Source: Desulfoglaeba alkanexedens ALDC
Lineage (GTDB): Bacteria; Desulfobacterota; Syntrophobacteria; Syntrophobacterales; DSM-9756
DNA: 64,000 nucleotides
Direction of reading: 5' to 3'
Assembly: GCF_005377625.1 (NCBI RefSeq)
Contig: NZ_CP040098.1
Coordinates: forward strand, 1,419,501-1,483,500
Both the position numbers and the translations under genes were made by a program. Below the pieces are notes generated by a model. It worked only from the letters and a program-made list of their open reading frames with translations. It searched no databases and was not told where the DNA came from. Numbering within the stretch: the first letter of the stretch is position 1; each line of letters opens with the position of its first letter. Positions 27,830-37,256 of this stretch are shown here, one piece after another.

Positions 27830-29326
27830 TCAAGGTCGATTTAGGGGCTGTTTTTCAGTTCTGGTAATATTTATAGATTTCTTGGTCCAACCCCAAAGCC
27901 TCCATTGCCTGCTTCCGGCCATGGCCTCAAGCTCCTTGACAAAGAGCATCATCTGCTCGGCCTGCGACTTCAGTTCCTGGCATGCACCGGCGTTTTCTTC
28001 AGCATTGGCCGCGTTTTCCTGGACCACTCTGTCCATGTCGCTCACCGCCCGGTTCACTTGCTCTATGCCCTCAGCCTGCTCACCAGAGGCGGATGCGATT
28101 TCCGCGAGAAGCTCTCCCACTTTGGAGGCTCTTTCCGCAACCTTTGAAAAGGCTTCCCGGGTGGTCTCCACCTGCTCCAATCCGCCTTGAATCTTGCCTG
28201 CCGAGCCCTGAATGATGCCGGCGGTGTTCCTTGCGGCCTCCGCCGCCCTCATGGCCAGGTTTCTCACTTCATCGGCCACCACCGCGAAACCCGCTCCGGC
28301 CTCTCCGGCCCGGGCCGCTTCCACCGCCGCGTTGAGGGAGAGCATATTGGTCTGGAAGGCTATTTCGTCGATGGTCTTGATGATCTCCGAGGTGGAACGG
28401 CTGGCCTCTGATACCTCCCTCATTGAGGTCATCAGCATCTCAACGGCTCCGTTGGCTTCTTCTACTACTTGATTGGTCTCTTTCATCAAGCCGTCCGCGT
28501 TGCGGGCGTTTTCCGCGTTTTGGCTGGTCATGGAAGAGATTTCCTCCAATGACGAAGAGATCTCTTCCAATGAAGCCGCCTGTTCAGATGCACCTTCCGC
28601 TATGGATTGGCTGGAGGAAGAGACCTGCGCCGAGGCGCTGCCGACCTTTTCCGCGCCGCTGTGCAGTCCTTGTATGATTTCTCGGAGCGGCCTGATCATC
28701 AAGCGCACCAGCACAAGGCTGAAAAAGGCCCCCAGAGTCACAGCGATCGCCGTTGCTATCCCGATACTTGTCCGGGAAAAATGGCCGGTGGCGAACATGG
28801 ACGCCTTCGCCTCGTCTTGGTGCGCTTTCAGTCGATTTACAATTTCCCCTATGATTTCTCGCGTTTCCTCGAGTGCGGGCAGGGTCTCGGACTGAAAGAT
28901 CCGATTGGCATCCTCACGCCGGGAGTCGGCCAGGCTGCTGTTGATCAGGCCGGCCGACTCATGAAGACGACGGTGCGGTCCCTTCATCGCTTCCATGAGG
29001 CTTGCAACCTCCGGGTCCAACTCGGCCAGCCGCCGTCCCTCCTCTCCATGTAAAAAGCGCCCTAAGCTGCACCTCGTAGGATCCAGCTCGACCTCCACGG
29101 TACGGCCGTGAATGAGCGCTGACTGGACCTGGTTGACCCAGAAGAGGTGATCGACTTCCCTTTCGACCATAAATTCGACCAGCTCGGAGTCGAGCGCATA
29201 ATGAGTGTTTGTATCCAGTATATGTCCTATAGAATGAATGGCGACTCCAGCCACCAGCCCCAGGCAAAGGAGCAGACTCCCTGTGAAGATCCACAGCTTC
29301 TCGGTCAGTCTCAGTTTCCGTATCAT
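27830..29326 (-). CDS. Methyl-accepting chemotaxis protein with periplasmic CZB-like domain
   Basis: The 498-residue chemoreceptor has a first membrane helix at about 10-32, a periplasmic region, and a second helix at about 190-213. A short HAMP-like stretch follows, then a signalling domain with the hairpin tip [20 protein letters not shown] and [17 protein letters not shown]. The periplasmic part contains a chemoreceptor zinc-binding-like module: His60 (EVDHLFWV), Cys86 (RCSLGRF), and His118 and His122 (PHRRLHESA). CZB domains are more often cytoplasmic and C-terminal. AAGGAGG precedes ATG 29326. It probably reports zinc or a zinc-linked redox signal to CheA. Confidence 0.88.
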   Translation of the reverse strand: MIRKLRLTEKLWIFTGSLLLCLGLVAGVAIHSIGHILDTNTHYALDSELVEFMVEREVDHLFWVNQVQSALIHGRTVEVELDPTRCSLGRFLHGEEGRRLAELDPEVASLMEAMKGPHRRLHESAGLINSSLADSRREDANRIFQSETLPALEETREIIGEIVNRLKAHQDEAKASMFATGHFSRTSIGIATAIAVTLGAFFSLVLVRLMIRPLREIIQGLHSGAEKVGSASAQVSSSSQSIAEGASEQAASLEEISSSLEEISSMTSQNAENARNADGLMKETNQVVEEANGAVEMLMTSMREVSEASRSTSEIIKTIDEIAFQTNMLSLNAAVEAARAGEAGAGFAVVADEVRNLAMRAAEAARNTAGIIQGSAGKIQGGLEQVETTREAFSKVAERASKVGELLAEIASASGEQAEGIEQVNRAVSDMDRVVQENAANAEENAGACQELKSQAEQMMLFVKELEAMAGSRQWRLWGWTKKSINITRTEKQPLNRP

Positions 29327-29425
29327 ACGCCTTTTGTCCTCCTTGTGGCGCCACGGCGTATCCGGAGGGCGCTTTTCGCGATGAACGGGGCAAACGTCGG
29401 TAGGTTCAAGAAGCCGCCACCGATA

Positions 29426-29712
29426 TCACCTCGGACGGTTCTTTTTTGAGGACTTGCGCTTCTTGTCTCCGCGGTTTTTGGGTTTGCGGTAGGGGCTGTC
29501 GGAAGAAGGCGGCTGATCGGCATTCGTGGAGTCACGGTTCAGCCGTTGTTCGAGCTCCTTGATCCGAGCAGTAAGCGCCTGGATCCCTTCCTGCGAGGCT
29601 GCGATGAACCGTTTGACGGCCGCAGGAGTTCTTTCCCTCTCCTCTTTGGAAAAGGGATGGTTCGAAACGCTTGCGTCCTGTGGGTTCTCGGATCCTTCCT
29701 GGCGGCCGGTCC
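29426..29712 (-). pseudogene. IS66-family transposase N-terminal-like fragment
   Basis: The reverse strand encodes about 95 residues without a start codon, including AAVKRFIAASQEGIQALTAR, IKELEQRLNRDSTNADQPPS and a basic tail SPYRKPKNRGDKKRKSSKK. Coiled-coil ELEQRL followed by an Asn/Ser/Pro-rich segment (PPSSD) and a basic linker is the hallmark of the N-terminus of IS66 TnpC transposases. The zinc-finger and DDE domains are missing. It lies directly upstream of the chemoreceptor. A different basic coiled-coil protein is possible. Confidence 0.4.
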
Positions 29713-29824
29713 ATGGGCTTCATCTCACACCTCGCTCTTACCCATAGTCCTGTAACAGAAAATGAACGAACGGTCCGGCCCTCTTGTGACTGACAGCACA
29801 AAATCCATATTCTATGATCACTTA

Positions 29825-30034
29825 GTGCTTGTCCAAAAACAAGCCATGAAAGTTGGGCCATGAGGTTCCTTGTTCCTGTGGGAACGGCCTTGGCCGCGAT
29901 CGGGGTCGCCGGCAAGCCGGCTCCTACAGGGCATGCGTCACCTAGGGATGTAGGGGAACGGCGCCGCTGCGCCCCTACGCGAAAAAACGGACACTCAATC
30001 CCCAAAAGGTGAAGGGTATTCTCAGGCAGCTTCT
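29825..30034 (-). repeat. Composite repeat element, inverted copy
   Basis: Read on the reverse strand this runs CTGAGAATACCCTTCACC, GTCCGTTTTTTCGCGTAGGG, the family B core (GTAGGAGCCGGCTTGCCGGC), and ends with GGCTTGTTTTTGGACAAGC. The same order of blocks occurs on the plus strand at 33392-33783 and 61507-61856. This copy lacks the central GCGGGCAAGCCCGC block. Confidence 0.8.
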
Positions 30035-30157
30035 TACCTCCCATCATCACTGCTTTCCTCCACTCTTCTTACACGATTACGGTCAGCGTAATGCTCGCCC
30101 AACGGTTCAACTTGCCACATGCGGTCCGGATTCCCGGACGGAAATCGGCATCCGTGT

Positions 30158-31192
30158 TCAGCACAGCCTGATGACGGATCGCAGGCCGCGCGCCAGCTCT
30201 TCCGGAGTGCGGAACATGAAGGGTTCCCTGTAGAGATAGGAGAATGTCGGGGTATCTGTGCACCAGACCCGTGGTGCAACGTAAAGTCTCGGTGAGAGGC
30301 GAACGTGAAGCCGGAAATGGTTATCACCTTCCTTTCGGGCGGGAAACCAGCCAAGGCTGAAGCTGTAGATTCCCAGTGAACCGAGATGGCCAAGGCATTG
30401 GCAAAGCCCCCGGCTGAACTCTTCGAGTGCCTCCTTGGAAAGCTCCTTCATGGTTCGCGCCTCGGGGAAAATGACCATGATGTCCGAAAGGGGGCTCAAC
30501 GAAACGAAGGCAGTGAGCCATGCAGTGTATCTTCCCCTGGCTACCAGCCTCTCACCCCTGCGCTCCTCCTCTTCGATGAGATCCGTCCAGTACGGGCGCC
30601 CTTCGGCCTCGCAATAGCGCCGGCTTGCGGCCAGCTCGGCCGCCAGGAGGCTTCCTGGCACGTCGCTCGCGTAGGCCTGAAGGTGCGGGTGCACCTGGCT
30701 CGATCCGGCCGCCGGCATGTAGTTCCAGGAGACAATGGCAAAGTCGGTACCCGGCCGATGCGTGATATGATCAAAGTAGTCGATACAGGCCAGAAAAGCG
30801 TCAGAGAGCATGGAGGGCGTAAAGCCGGAGGGGGCGATAAAATGCTCCCTGCACATTACCGCCACGGCACTGTGCTCACCGTAAGGAGAAAGGTTCGGAA
30901 ACACAACGGTTTCCCCACGCTCAACACGGCCGCCTGGAACCAGGTCCGTCGGGAATTTGGGAGTGTGGTCAAGGACCCGTTCAGGGCAGAAGGGGCAGTT
31001 CGGGCGGGATTCCTCGATTTGCCGTGTGAAATCCACCGGCTCAAGCTTGAAACCCACAAAGTGCCCCACCAGCGCACTCTCGCCGGTCAGCGGGTCCCAG
31101 CGGATTTCCGTACGGACCTGAGATTCCGCGAAGCCTATGCTCGGGTCCAGGCAGCGCGCGATCTTCTCCTGGCGGCGAAATTCGATTCTCAT
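30158..31192 (-). CDS. GalT-like (HIT superfamily) nucleotidyltransferase
   Basis: The 344-residue protein resembles galactose-1-phosphate uridylyltransferases. It has a CPFCPERV zinc-type motif early and the active-site HPHLQAY (HPHxQ, whose His carries the nucleotide) after WNYMPAAGSSQV. A second-domain HFRLHVRLSPR occupies the position of the usual zinc/structural His segment. A sugar-1-phosphate or related nucleotidyl transfer is likely; the sugar is unknown. AAGGAGG precedes ATG 31192, which fixes the start downstream of the longer frame's ATG. Phosphoglucomutase lies divergently upstream, suggesting a sugar-phosphate theme. Confidence 0.7.
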   Translation of the reverse strand: MRIEFRRQEKIARCLDPSIGFAESQVRTEIRWDPLTGESALVGHFVGFKLEPVDFTRQIEESRPNCPFCPERVLDHTPKFPTDLVPGGRVERGETVVFPNLSPYGEHSAVAVMCREHFIAPSGFTPSMLSDAFLACIDYFDHITHRPGTDFAIVSWNYMPAAGSSQVHPHLQAYASDVPGSLLAAELAASRRYCEAEGRPYWTDLIEEEERRGERLVARGRYTAWLTAFVSLSPLSDIMVIFPEARTMKELSKEALEEFSRGLCQCLGHLGSLGIYSFSLGWFPARKEGDNHFRLHVRLSPRLYVAPRVWCTDTPTFSYLYREPFMFRTPEELARGLRSVIRLC

Positions 31193-31266
31193 AGTTCCTC
31201 CTTTGCATATCGCCTTGCGATCCTCTATCCCATAAGCCACTTCGCTTGAGCGGCGGTAAAGGTCTT

Positions 31267-31446
31267 GGTAGCATAGAAAATAATAGACCTAATATTTGAT
31301 GGCAAATTCTATTTCCCCTCCCCTTGTGGGAGGGGATTAAGGGGAGGGGAATGTAACTGATTGACATACATTAATTTTATCACCCTCACCCCAACCCTCT
31401 CCCATCAAGGGAGAGGGGGACTTTTTGACCTTCGTTATCCTTTTTG
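31267..31446. repeat. Composite family C repeat, longest copy
   Basis: The element begins TAGCATAGAAAATAATAGAC and passes through the palindrome CCCCTCCCCTTGTGGGAGGG with GATTAAGGGGAGGGG. It ends with GACTTTTTGACCTTCGTTAT and CCTTTTTGCTT. Nearly the same blocks recur at 36805-36935, and the second half at 49881-49966. This copy carries an extra insert of about 60 bases with a CTCTCCCATCAAGGGAGAGG hairpin. It lies between the divergent GalT-like and pgm genes. Confidence 0.8.
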
Positions 31447-31592
31447 CTTGCCGTTGGGTCATACGGTTAGGCGTTGACCTCCGCTTTCAAACTGTTGATG
31501 ATAGGTGAGATCACAGGACGGCAGGACCAGAAGCTTCCTAACCGGTCAAACCGGTCGTTATTTGTCTTCCGAAAAGAAAAAGGAGCAGTGTC

Positions 31593-33242
31593 ATGGCCCT
31601 CTCTCCGCTGGCCGGCCGCCCGGCACCGGCCGAACTCCTGATCGACGTCGAAAGACTCCAGAACGCGTACTATACCTGCCGGCCGGACCCCAAAGATCCA
31701 CGGCAACGGGTCCAGTTCGGCACCAGCGGCCATCGGGGGACTCCCGAGGAAGGAACGTTCACGGAATCCCATATCCTGGCCACGACCCAGGCGATTTGCG
31801 ATTATCGAGTCTATATGGGGATCAACGGCCCCCTTTTCATGGGAAAAGACACCCATGCTCTGTCGATTCCCGCAGAACGCACGGCCCTCGAAGTGCTGGC
31901 AGCCAATCGCATCGAAACCATGGTTCAGCGTGACGACGGCTTCACGCCCACCCCGGCCGTCTCTCGTGAGATCCTGTGCTACAATCGGGGCCGCAAGGAA
32001 GGGCTGGCGGACGGCATCGTGATCACCCCTTCCCACAACCCTCCACGGGACGGCGGGTTCAAATACAACCCACCCCACGGAGGGCCCGCGGAGACGGAGG
32101 TCACCCAATGGATCCAGGACAGAGCCAACGCGCACCTTCGCGCCGACAATCGAGAGGTGAGGCGGGTGACTTACGATGCCGCTCTGAAGAGTGCGACCAC
32201 CCATTTCCATGATTTTATCCTCCCTTATGTGCGGGACCTGGCCGCTGTCATCGATATGGACCGCATCCGGTCCGCGGGCGTACGGATAGGCGTCGATCCT
32301 CTGGGGGGATCGGCCGTGAATTACTGGGAACCCGTCAGGGATGTCTACCGACTCGACATCACCTTGGTCAATTCCGTCGTGGACCCGACGTTTCGTTTCA
32401 TGACGGTGGACCATGACGGGAACATCCGGATGGACTGCTCCAGCCCCTATGCCATGGCTCGGCTGGTCACGGTGAAGGATCACTTTGACATCGCTTTCGG
32501 AAACGACCCGGACGCCGACCGCCACGGCATCGTCACCCCATCCATGGGACTTCTGAATCCGAACCACTACCTGGCCGCAGCCGTCCATTACTTGCTCACG
32601 CATCGTCCGCAATGGCCCGAAACGGCGGTGGTGGGAAAGACGGTGGTGAGCAGCGTCCTGATCGACCGGGTGGTCACGGCCCTCGGGCGACGAGTATCCG
32701 AGGTGCCGGTCGGCTTCAAGTGGTTTGTAGAGGGCCTTTTGAGCGGCTCTTACTGTTTCGGAGGCGAGGAAAGCGCCGGGGCGAGTTTCCTGAGGCGCGA
32801 CGGCACCGTCTGGACCACCGACAAGGATGGGCTGATCCTGGGCCTTTTGGCGGCTGAAATCACCGCACGTACCGGGAAGAACCCTGGTGAACTCTACCGG
32901 GAACTGACGGCCCGTTATGGTACGCCGTACTATCGCCGGATCGACGTGCCCGCCACGCACGCGGAAAAGGCCGCTCTCGGGCGGCTTTCCCCGGAGGCCA
33001 TAACGGCCACGGAGTTGGCGGGCGAACCGATCCTATCCAAGCTCTCCTGCGCTCCGGGCAACGGGGCGCCGATCGGAGGGCTCAAGGTGATCACCGAAAA
33101 CGGGTGGTTCGCGGCTCGGCCCTCGGGAACGGAAGACCTTTACAAGGTTTACGCCGAGAGTCTGAAAGACGAGGCTCACCTGGCGGCCCTCATCGAGGAA
33201 GCCAAGGCGGTGGTGAAAAAAACTCTGGAACATGCGGCGTGA
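31593..33242 (+). CDS. pgm: Phosphoglucomutase (alpha-D-glucose-specific)
   Basis: This 549-residue enzyme interconverts glucose-1-phosphate and glucose-6-phosphate. It carries the catalytic phosphoserine loop VITPSHNPPRDGG, the metal-binding loop NDPDADRHG, the sugar-binding loop FGGEESAGASF, and the phosphate-binding loop ARPSGTEDLYK. Length and the early QFGTSGHRG motif match bacterial Pgm. AAAAAGGAG precedes ATG 31593. It supplies glucose-1-phosphate for nucleotide sugars or glycogen, consistent with the divergent GalT-like gene. No glycogen genes are nearby. Confidence 0.95.
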   Translation: MALSPLAGRPAPAELLIDVERLQNAYYTCRPDPKDPRQRVQFGTSGHRGTPEEGTFTESHILATTQAICDYRVYMGINGPLFMGKDTHALSIPAERTALEVLAANRIETMVQRDDGFTPTPAVSREILCYNRGRKEGLADGIVITPSHNPPRDGGFKYNPPHGGPAETEVTQWIQDRANAHLRADNREVRRVTYDAALKSATTHFHDFILPYVRDLAAVIDMDRIRSAGVRIGVDPLGGSAVNYWEPVRDVYRLDITLVNSVVDPTFRFMTVDHDGNIRMDCSSPYAMARLVTVKDHFDIAFGNDPDADRHGIVTPSMGLLNPNHYLAAAVHYLLTHRPQWPETAVVGKTVVSSVLIDRVVTALGRRVSEVPVGFKWFVEGLLSGSYCFGGEESAGASFLRRDGTVWTTDKDGLILGLLAAEITARTGKNPGELYRELTARYGTPYYRRIDVPATHAEKAALGRLSPEAITATELAGEPILSKLSCAPGNGAPIGGLKVITENGWFAARPSGTEDLYKVYAESLKDEAHLAALIEEAKAVVKKTLEHAA

Positions 33243-33391
33243 AGGGTTTTTGTAGGCCGCTCGATGGAGGGAGCTTGCCGGTTTGCGGGCGGAACATCGG
33301 CGCCGGCTGCAGGTTCACTCCGGTGTGGATTTCAGCAAAACGGCCACATCCGCAGGACTTTTCCAGTAAGGCGCACGCCGCGCCGGTAAGG

Positions 33392-33783
33392 GACTGCCTG
33401 AGAATACCCCTCACCCTTTTGGGATAGAGTGTACGTTTTTTCGCGTAGGGGCGGTTCGCAAAGAGCACTTCAGGAGCGACTCCTGCCCTGTAGGAGCCGG
33501 CTTGCCGGCGATCAGGGTCAGGGCGGCATTGCCGGTTTTACGGTTCGCGGGCAAGCCCGCTCCTACCGATAACGAAATACAGGGGCGGCGCCTTGCCGGA
33601 AAACCGGGCCGATTCCTTGTAGGGGCGCAGCGGCGCTGCGCCCCTACTTGCCGGCGACCCCGATCGCGGCGAGGGCGCCGCTCCCACAGATGGTTTGCAT
33701 CGCGGCTGTAGGGGTACGGCATGCCGAGCCACTACAAGAACAAAGAACCTCATCAGGGCCCGACTTTCATAGGCTTGTTTTTT
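33392..33783 (+). repeat. Composite repeat element, long copy
   Basis: Blocks in order: GACTGCCTGAGAATACCCC, a TTTTTTCGCGTAGGGG segment, ACTTCAGGAGCGACTC, the family B palindromes, GCGCAGCGGCGCTGCGCCCC, and AGGGCCCGACTTTCATAGGC with a closing TTGTTTTTT. It aligns by eye over nearly its whole length with 61507-61856 and, reversed, with 29825-30034. Confidence 0.85.
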
Positions 33784-33787
33784 CCTT

Positions 33788-33973
33788 CGTTTCCAAGCTC
33801 CGGCTTGGGAACGGCCTCATGGGAATCGAAGCTGGAGCTTCTGCACAGTTGTGTTCCCAAGCCGGAGCTTGGGAACAAGGGGATTAATCCCCTCCCCTTG
33901 TGGGAGGGGATTAAGGGGAGGGGGGAGAGGGGGATTTTGGCGTTGTTCCCAAGCCGGAGCTTGGGAACAAGGT
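33788..33973. repeat. Dispersed repeats, families A and C
   Basis: A family A unit (33788-33881) is followed directly by a family C palindrome (33882-33940) and a lone AAGCCGGAGCTTGGGAACAA half unit. Together with the composite repeat at 33392-33783 they fill the gap between pgm and the convergent metallo-beta-lactamase gene. Confidence 0.8.
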
Positions 33974-34024
33974 GGAATTTCCAGAGAATTTTAACATCTC
34001 CAGCCCAAACAGGCCTCGGCAGCA

Positions 34025-35008
34025 TCAGGCGGCGCGGAAACAGACGCGGGTTCCTTCCATCGTCCGTGCCACCCGTCCCTCGTCTTCAAGCCACACCAGG
34101 TGGGCGAGGATTTCCTGAAACGCCATCCAGCGTTCCAGGAGGTCCAGGTCGTCTCCGAAAATCACCAAAGACACGGTGAAGGCATCCCCAGCCCCGGCAT
34201 CCAAGGCTTCCAGCACCCGCCGCGTTCTGTCTTCGTGATGCACGTGGATCGACCGAATTCTTCCGTTGAGGTCGACGATGGGGTTGCCGTGCCCCGGAAG
34301 GGTCCTTGAGACCTTCAAGCCTACCAGGCCGCTCAACGACCTGAGGTAGGAGCCCAGCGGATTGGTAAGCGGATTGGCGGGACAGGCGGAGATGTTGGGC
34401 GTGATGGGGTCGAGCACATGGTCACCGGAAAACAGAAGACCCGAGTTTTTTTCGAAAAGGCAGGTGTGGCCGACGGTGTGCCCCGGGGTGTGGAGGGGCA
34501 AAAACCTGAAGGGCTGCCGTGCGATCACCTCACCGTGACGATAAAAGCGGTCGGGACGGAACGGAACGATGGCGTCCATAAGCAATGCGGTAGCCGCTCC
34601 CAACATCCCCACCATCTTGCGCGGCATGCCGTGTTCGACATAGAAGCCTTCGGGGCCCACCATGGTATCGGGGCGCCGCTCGAAGGTCCGCAACAGATTG
34701 AAATCCTCCCTGGCCATATAGACGGCGGCTCTGGACCTTTTGCGGACGAGCGCCGCCAATCCGCAATGATCGCTGTGGTAATGGGTGATAAAGACGGTGT
34801 GGATACTCTCCCACCGCACGTCCAGATCCCGAAGGGCCTCGTCGAGGGCGTCTGAGGCTTCGGGCGTGTTCACCCCGGCATCGATCAGGATGTGCCCTTC
34901 GCAGTCCTCCAGCAGGTAGAGATTGACCGCCTTGAGTCGGAACGGAAGAGGGAGCGTGATGGTGTGGACCCTGGAAACCCCGGATGACAACGGCATCACA
35001 AGTGACAA
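34025..35008 (-). CDS. Metallo-beta-lactamase-fold hydrolase (LACTB2-like)
   Basis: The 327-residue hydrolase has the metal motif FITHYHSDHCG, then LHTPGHTVGHTC, LFSGDHVLD and LPGHGNPI, supplying the metal ligands expected of a binuclear zinc or iron site. A C-terminal helical part of about 60 residues (LVIFGDDLDLLERW) resembles the winged-helix tail of LACTB2-type hydrolases. The start is ambiguous: TTG 35008 has AGGAGA six bases upstream, and ATG 34996 is in frame. The substrate is unknown; thioester or nucleic-acid ester hydrolysis are possibilities. It is flanked by repeats and transcribed alone. Confidence 0.85.
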   Translation of the reverse strand: MSLVMPLSSGVSRVHTITLPLPFRLKAVNLYLLEDCEGHILIDAGVNTPEASDALDEALRDLDVRWESIHTVFITHYHSDHCGLAALVRKRSRAAVYMAREDFNLLRTFERRPDTMVGPEGFYVEHGMPRKMVGMLGAATALLMDAIVPFRPDRFYRHGEVIARQPFRFLPLHTPGHTVGHTCLFEKNSGLLFSGDHVLDPITPNISACPANPLTNPLGSYLRSLSGLVGLKVSRTLPGHGNPIVDLNGRIRSIHVHHEDRTRRVLEALDAGAGDAFTVSLVIFGDDLDLLERWMAFQEILAHLVWLEDEGRVARTMEGTRVCFRAA

Positions 35009-35397
35009 TGGACGTCTCCTCTCTTTTTATGGGCGTTTTCTTTCCCGTCCTCTGCGCACCGATTTCGGTGCCGGAGACAATCTTCGAGAACGCATCCGGC
35101 GACGTTGAATTCATCTTAACCCATCGGGAGAGAACTCTCACACATCAACGCGGAGAGCGGACTGTCTCAGCACCTTCCACCACCTAAATCACCATCTGCG
35201 CTGTCGACGCCTATGTTCATGGCCGTCGACTTGGGTTAAAGTGCCCTCGAACGTTGGAACAGCTCACCGGAAAGACACCTGCCGTTAGGGACCGGGTCAA
35301 CCTGTACGCCTGTCCCACTCCTTCTCCGGTTCGGCATCATCTCATAACTGGCGGGTTTTTCCATAAACCGAAACACCTTAACTGGATATCCATTGGA
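35009..35397. other. Intergenic region, nothing recognised
   Basis: About 390 bases lie between the divergent metallo-beta-lactamase and flavin oxidoreductase genes. No repeat family A-C sequence, recognisable coding remnant or strong promoter was seen. An in-frame GTG/ATG at 35254 would extend the downstream gene by 48 residues, but that extension (TPSPVRHHLITGGFF) does not resemble the enzyme family. Confidence 0.3.
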
Positions 35398-36648
35398 ATG
35401 AAACGACTTGACGACTACCGGCTGAAGTTGGGCGAACTGGAACTGGTCCCGCTGGTGATCGGCGGCATGGGTGTGGACATTTCCACGACCGAACTGGCGC
35501 TGGAAGCGGCCAGGCTTGGCGGCATCGGACACATCTCGGACGCCATGCTCCCCACCGTCGCCGATCGTCGATTCCACACCCGCTTCGTCGCGAAAAAGCT
35601 CGAACGACACAAGCTCCACCTCCTGAACCCGAACAAATCGGCCGTCCAATTCGACCTGGACGAACTGGCCGAGGCAACCCGCCTTCATGTGGCCTACACC
35701 ATGGAGCACAAGCACGGCCCGGGGCTGATTTTCATCAACTGCATGGAAAAGCTGACCATGAACAACCCCCGCGACACCCTCAGGGTGCGCCTGAGGGCAG
35801 CCCTGGACGCGGGAATCGACGGGATCACGCTGAGTGCCGGCCTTCACCTAGGATCCTTTAAGCTGATCGCCGACCATCCCCGCTTCCGAGACGCGAGGTT
35901 GGGCATCATCGTTTCATCGGTCCGAGCGCTCAACCTGTTCCTCAAGCGCTCCGCGCGTATCAAGCGCCACCCCGACTACATCGTGGTGGAAGGGCCGCTG
36001 GCCGGCGGCCACCTGGGTTTCGGTCCGGACTGGCGCGAGCACGACCTGAAGACCATCGTCGCCGAAGTGCTGCAGTTCCTGCGCAGCGAAGTGTTTGCCA
36101 TCCCGGTTATACCCGCGGGAGGGATTTTCACCGGAACCGATGCGGTGGAATACCTGGAGATGGGCGCCGCGGCGGTGCAGGTGGCGACCCGCTTTACCGT
36201 CACCCGCGAATGCGGGCTGCCGGACGACGTGAAGCAGGAATATTTCAGGGCCGGCGAGGAGGACATCGAGGTGAACTTGTTGTCTCCCACCGGGTACCCC
36301 ATGCGCATGCTGAAACATTGCCCCGCGGTCGGATCCAAGACACGCCCCCATTGCGAGGCTTACGGATACCTCCTGGACGGAAGCGGTCGCTGCGCCTATC
36401 TGGAAGCCTATCATGGAGCGGTCGCAAACGGCGGGATCGACGGCGCCCGCAGCCTGGAGAAAATCTGCCTGTGCACTCACATGCGAAAATTCCAGTGCTG
36501 GACCTGCGGCCACACCACCTATCGGCTGAAGGACACCACCCGCCGACTCGCCGACGGGAGCTACCAACCGCTCACCGCCGAACACGTTTTTCGCGACTAC
36601 CAGTTCAGCACCGACCATCGGATCGCTCTACCCGAACCTGAACCCTAG
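35398..36648 (+). CDS. NAD(P)H-dependent flavin oxidoreductase, nitronate monooxygenase-like
   Basis: The 416-residue FMN TIM-barrel protein resembles the 2-nitropropane dioxygenase/FabK/PfaD family. It starts MKRLDDYRLKLGELELVPLV, has GGMGVDIS for the opening phosphate-contact region, VVEGPLAGGHLG with the family His, and the FMN-phosphate loop VIPAGGIFTGTDAVEYLEMG. An unusual C-terminal extension carries a Cys cluster (ICLCTHMRKFQCWTCGH) that could bind iron-sulfur or zinc. In an anaerobe an enoyl reductase or nitroalkane/quinone detoxification role is plausible, but the substrate is open. It is a single-gene unit flanked by repeats. Confidence 0.78.
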   Translation: MKRLDDYRLKLGELELVPLVIGGMGVDISTTELALEAARLGGIGHISDAMLPTVADRRFHTRFVAKKLERHKLHLLNPNKSAVQFDLDELAEATRLHVAYTMEHKHGPGLIFINCMEKLTMNNPRDTLRVRLRAALDAGIDGITLSAGLHLGSFKLIADHPRFRDARLGIIVSSVRALNLFLKRSARIKRHPDYIVVEGPLAGGHLGFGPDWREHDLKTIVAEVLQFLRSEVFAIPVIPAGGIFTGTDAVEYLEMGAAAVQVATRFTVTRECGLPDDVKQEYFRAGEEDIEVNLLSPTGYPMRMLKHCPAVGSKTRPHCEAYGYLLDGSGRCAYLEAYHGAVANGGIDGARSLEKICLCTHMRKFQCWTCGHTTYRLKDTTRRLADGSYQPLTAEHVFRDYQFSTDHRIALPEPEP

Positions 36649-36707
36649 GAGCGTGTACTAGAACTCAGAATCAACCCTTTAGGGCAACGCAATTTCGCAC
36701 ACTTTCC

Positions 36708-37208
36708 ACCTTGTTCCCAAGCTCCAGCTTGGGAACACAAGTGTGGAGAAGCTCCAGCTTCGGTTCCCATGAAGCCGTGACCCATGCGAACCCGCCACAA
36801 AATCCATGGTAGCGTAGAAAATAATAGACCTAACATTTGATGCCAAATTCTATTTCCCCTCCCCTTGTGGGAGGGGATTAAGGGGAGGGGGCAGAGGGAG
36901 ACTTTTTGACCTTCGTCATCCTTTTTGCTTAAGGTCTCCACTTTTTATTTTACCAAATCTTTTCCAGCGAGGCGAAGCTGGAGCTTCCAGGGCAGGCCGT
37001 TCCCAAGCTGGAGCTTGGGAACGAGGAGAAAAGACAGCGAGTTTCAGCTGCAGCAGGAGGGAAGCTGGAGCTTGGGAACGAGGGGAAATTGAGGGCCCGT
37101 TTTCTCGCGTAGGGGCGCAGCGGCGCTGCATCCCTACGTCCCTAGGAGACGCATGCCCTGTAGGAGCCGGCTTACCGGCGACCCCGATCGCGGCCAAGGC
37201 CGCTCCTA
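36708..37208. repeat. Cluster of dispersed repeats, families A, C and composite element part
   Basis: Contents in order are a family A unit (36708-36775), a composite family C element (36805-36935), further family A units (about 36965-37085), and the left half of the composite family B element (37093-37208, with TTTCTCGCGTAGGGGCGCAG). Short GC hairpins (GGGCGCGTTGCGCCC, GCCCGCTTTCGCGGGC) follow to the end of clpB. No gene is seen in this 600-base gap. Confidence 0.85.
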
Positions 37209-37256
37209 GCAGCCGGGCGCGTTGCGCCCGCTTTCGCGGGCGCCATGCGCCCCGCA

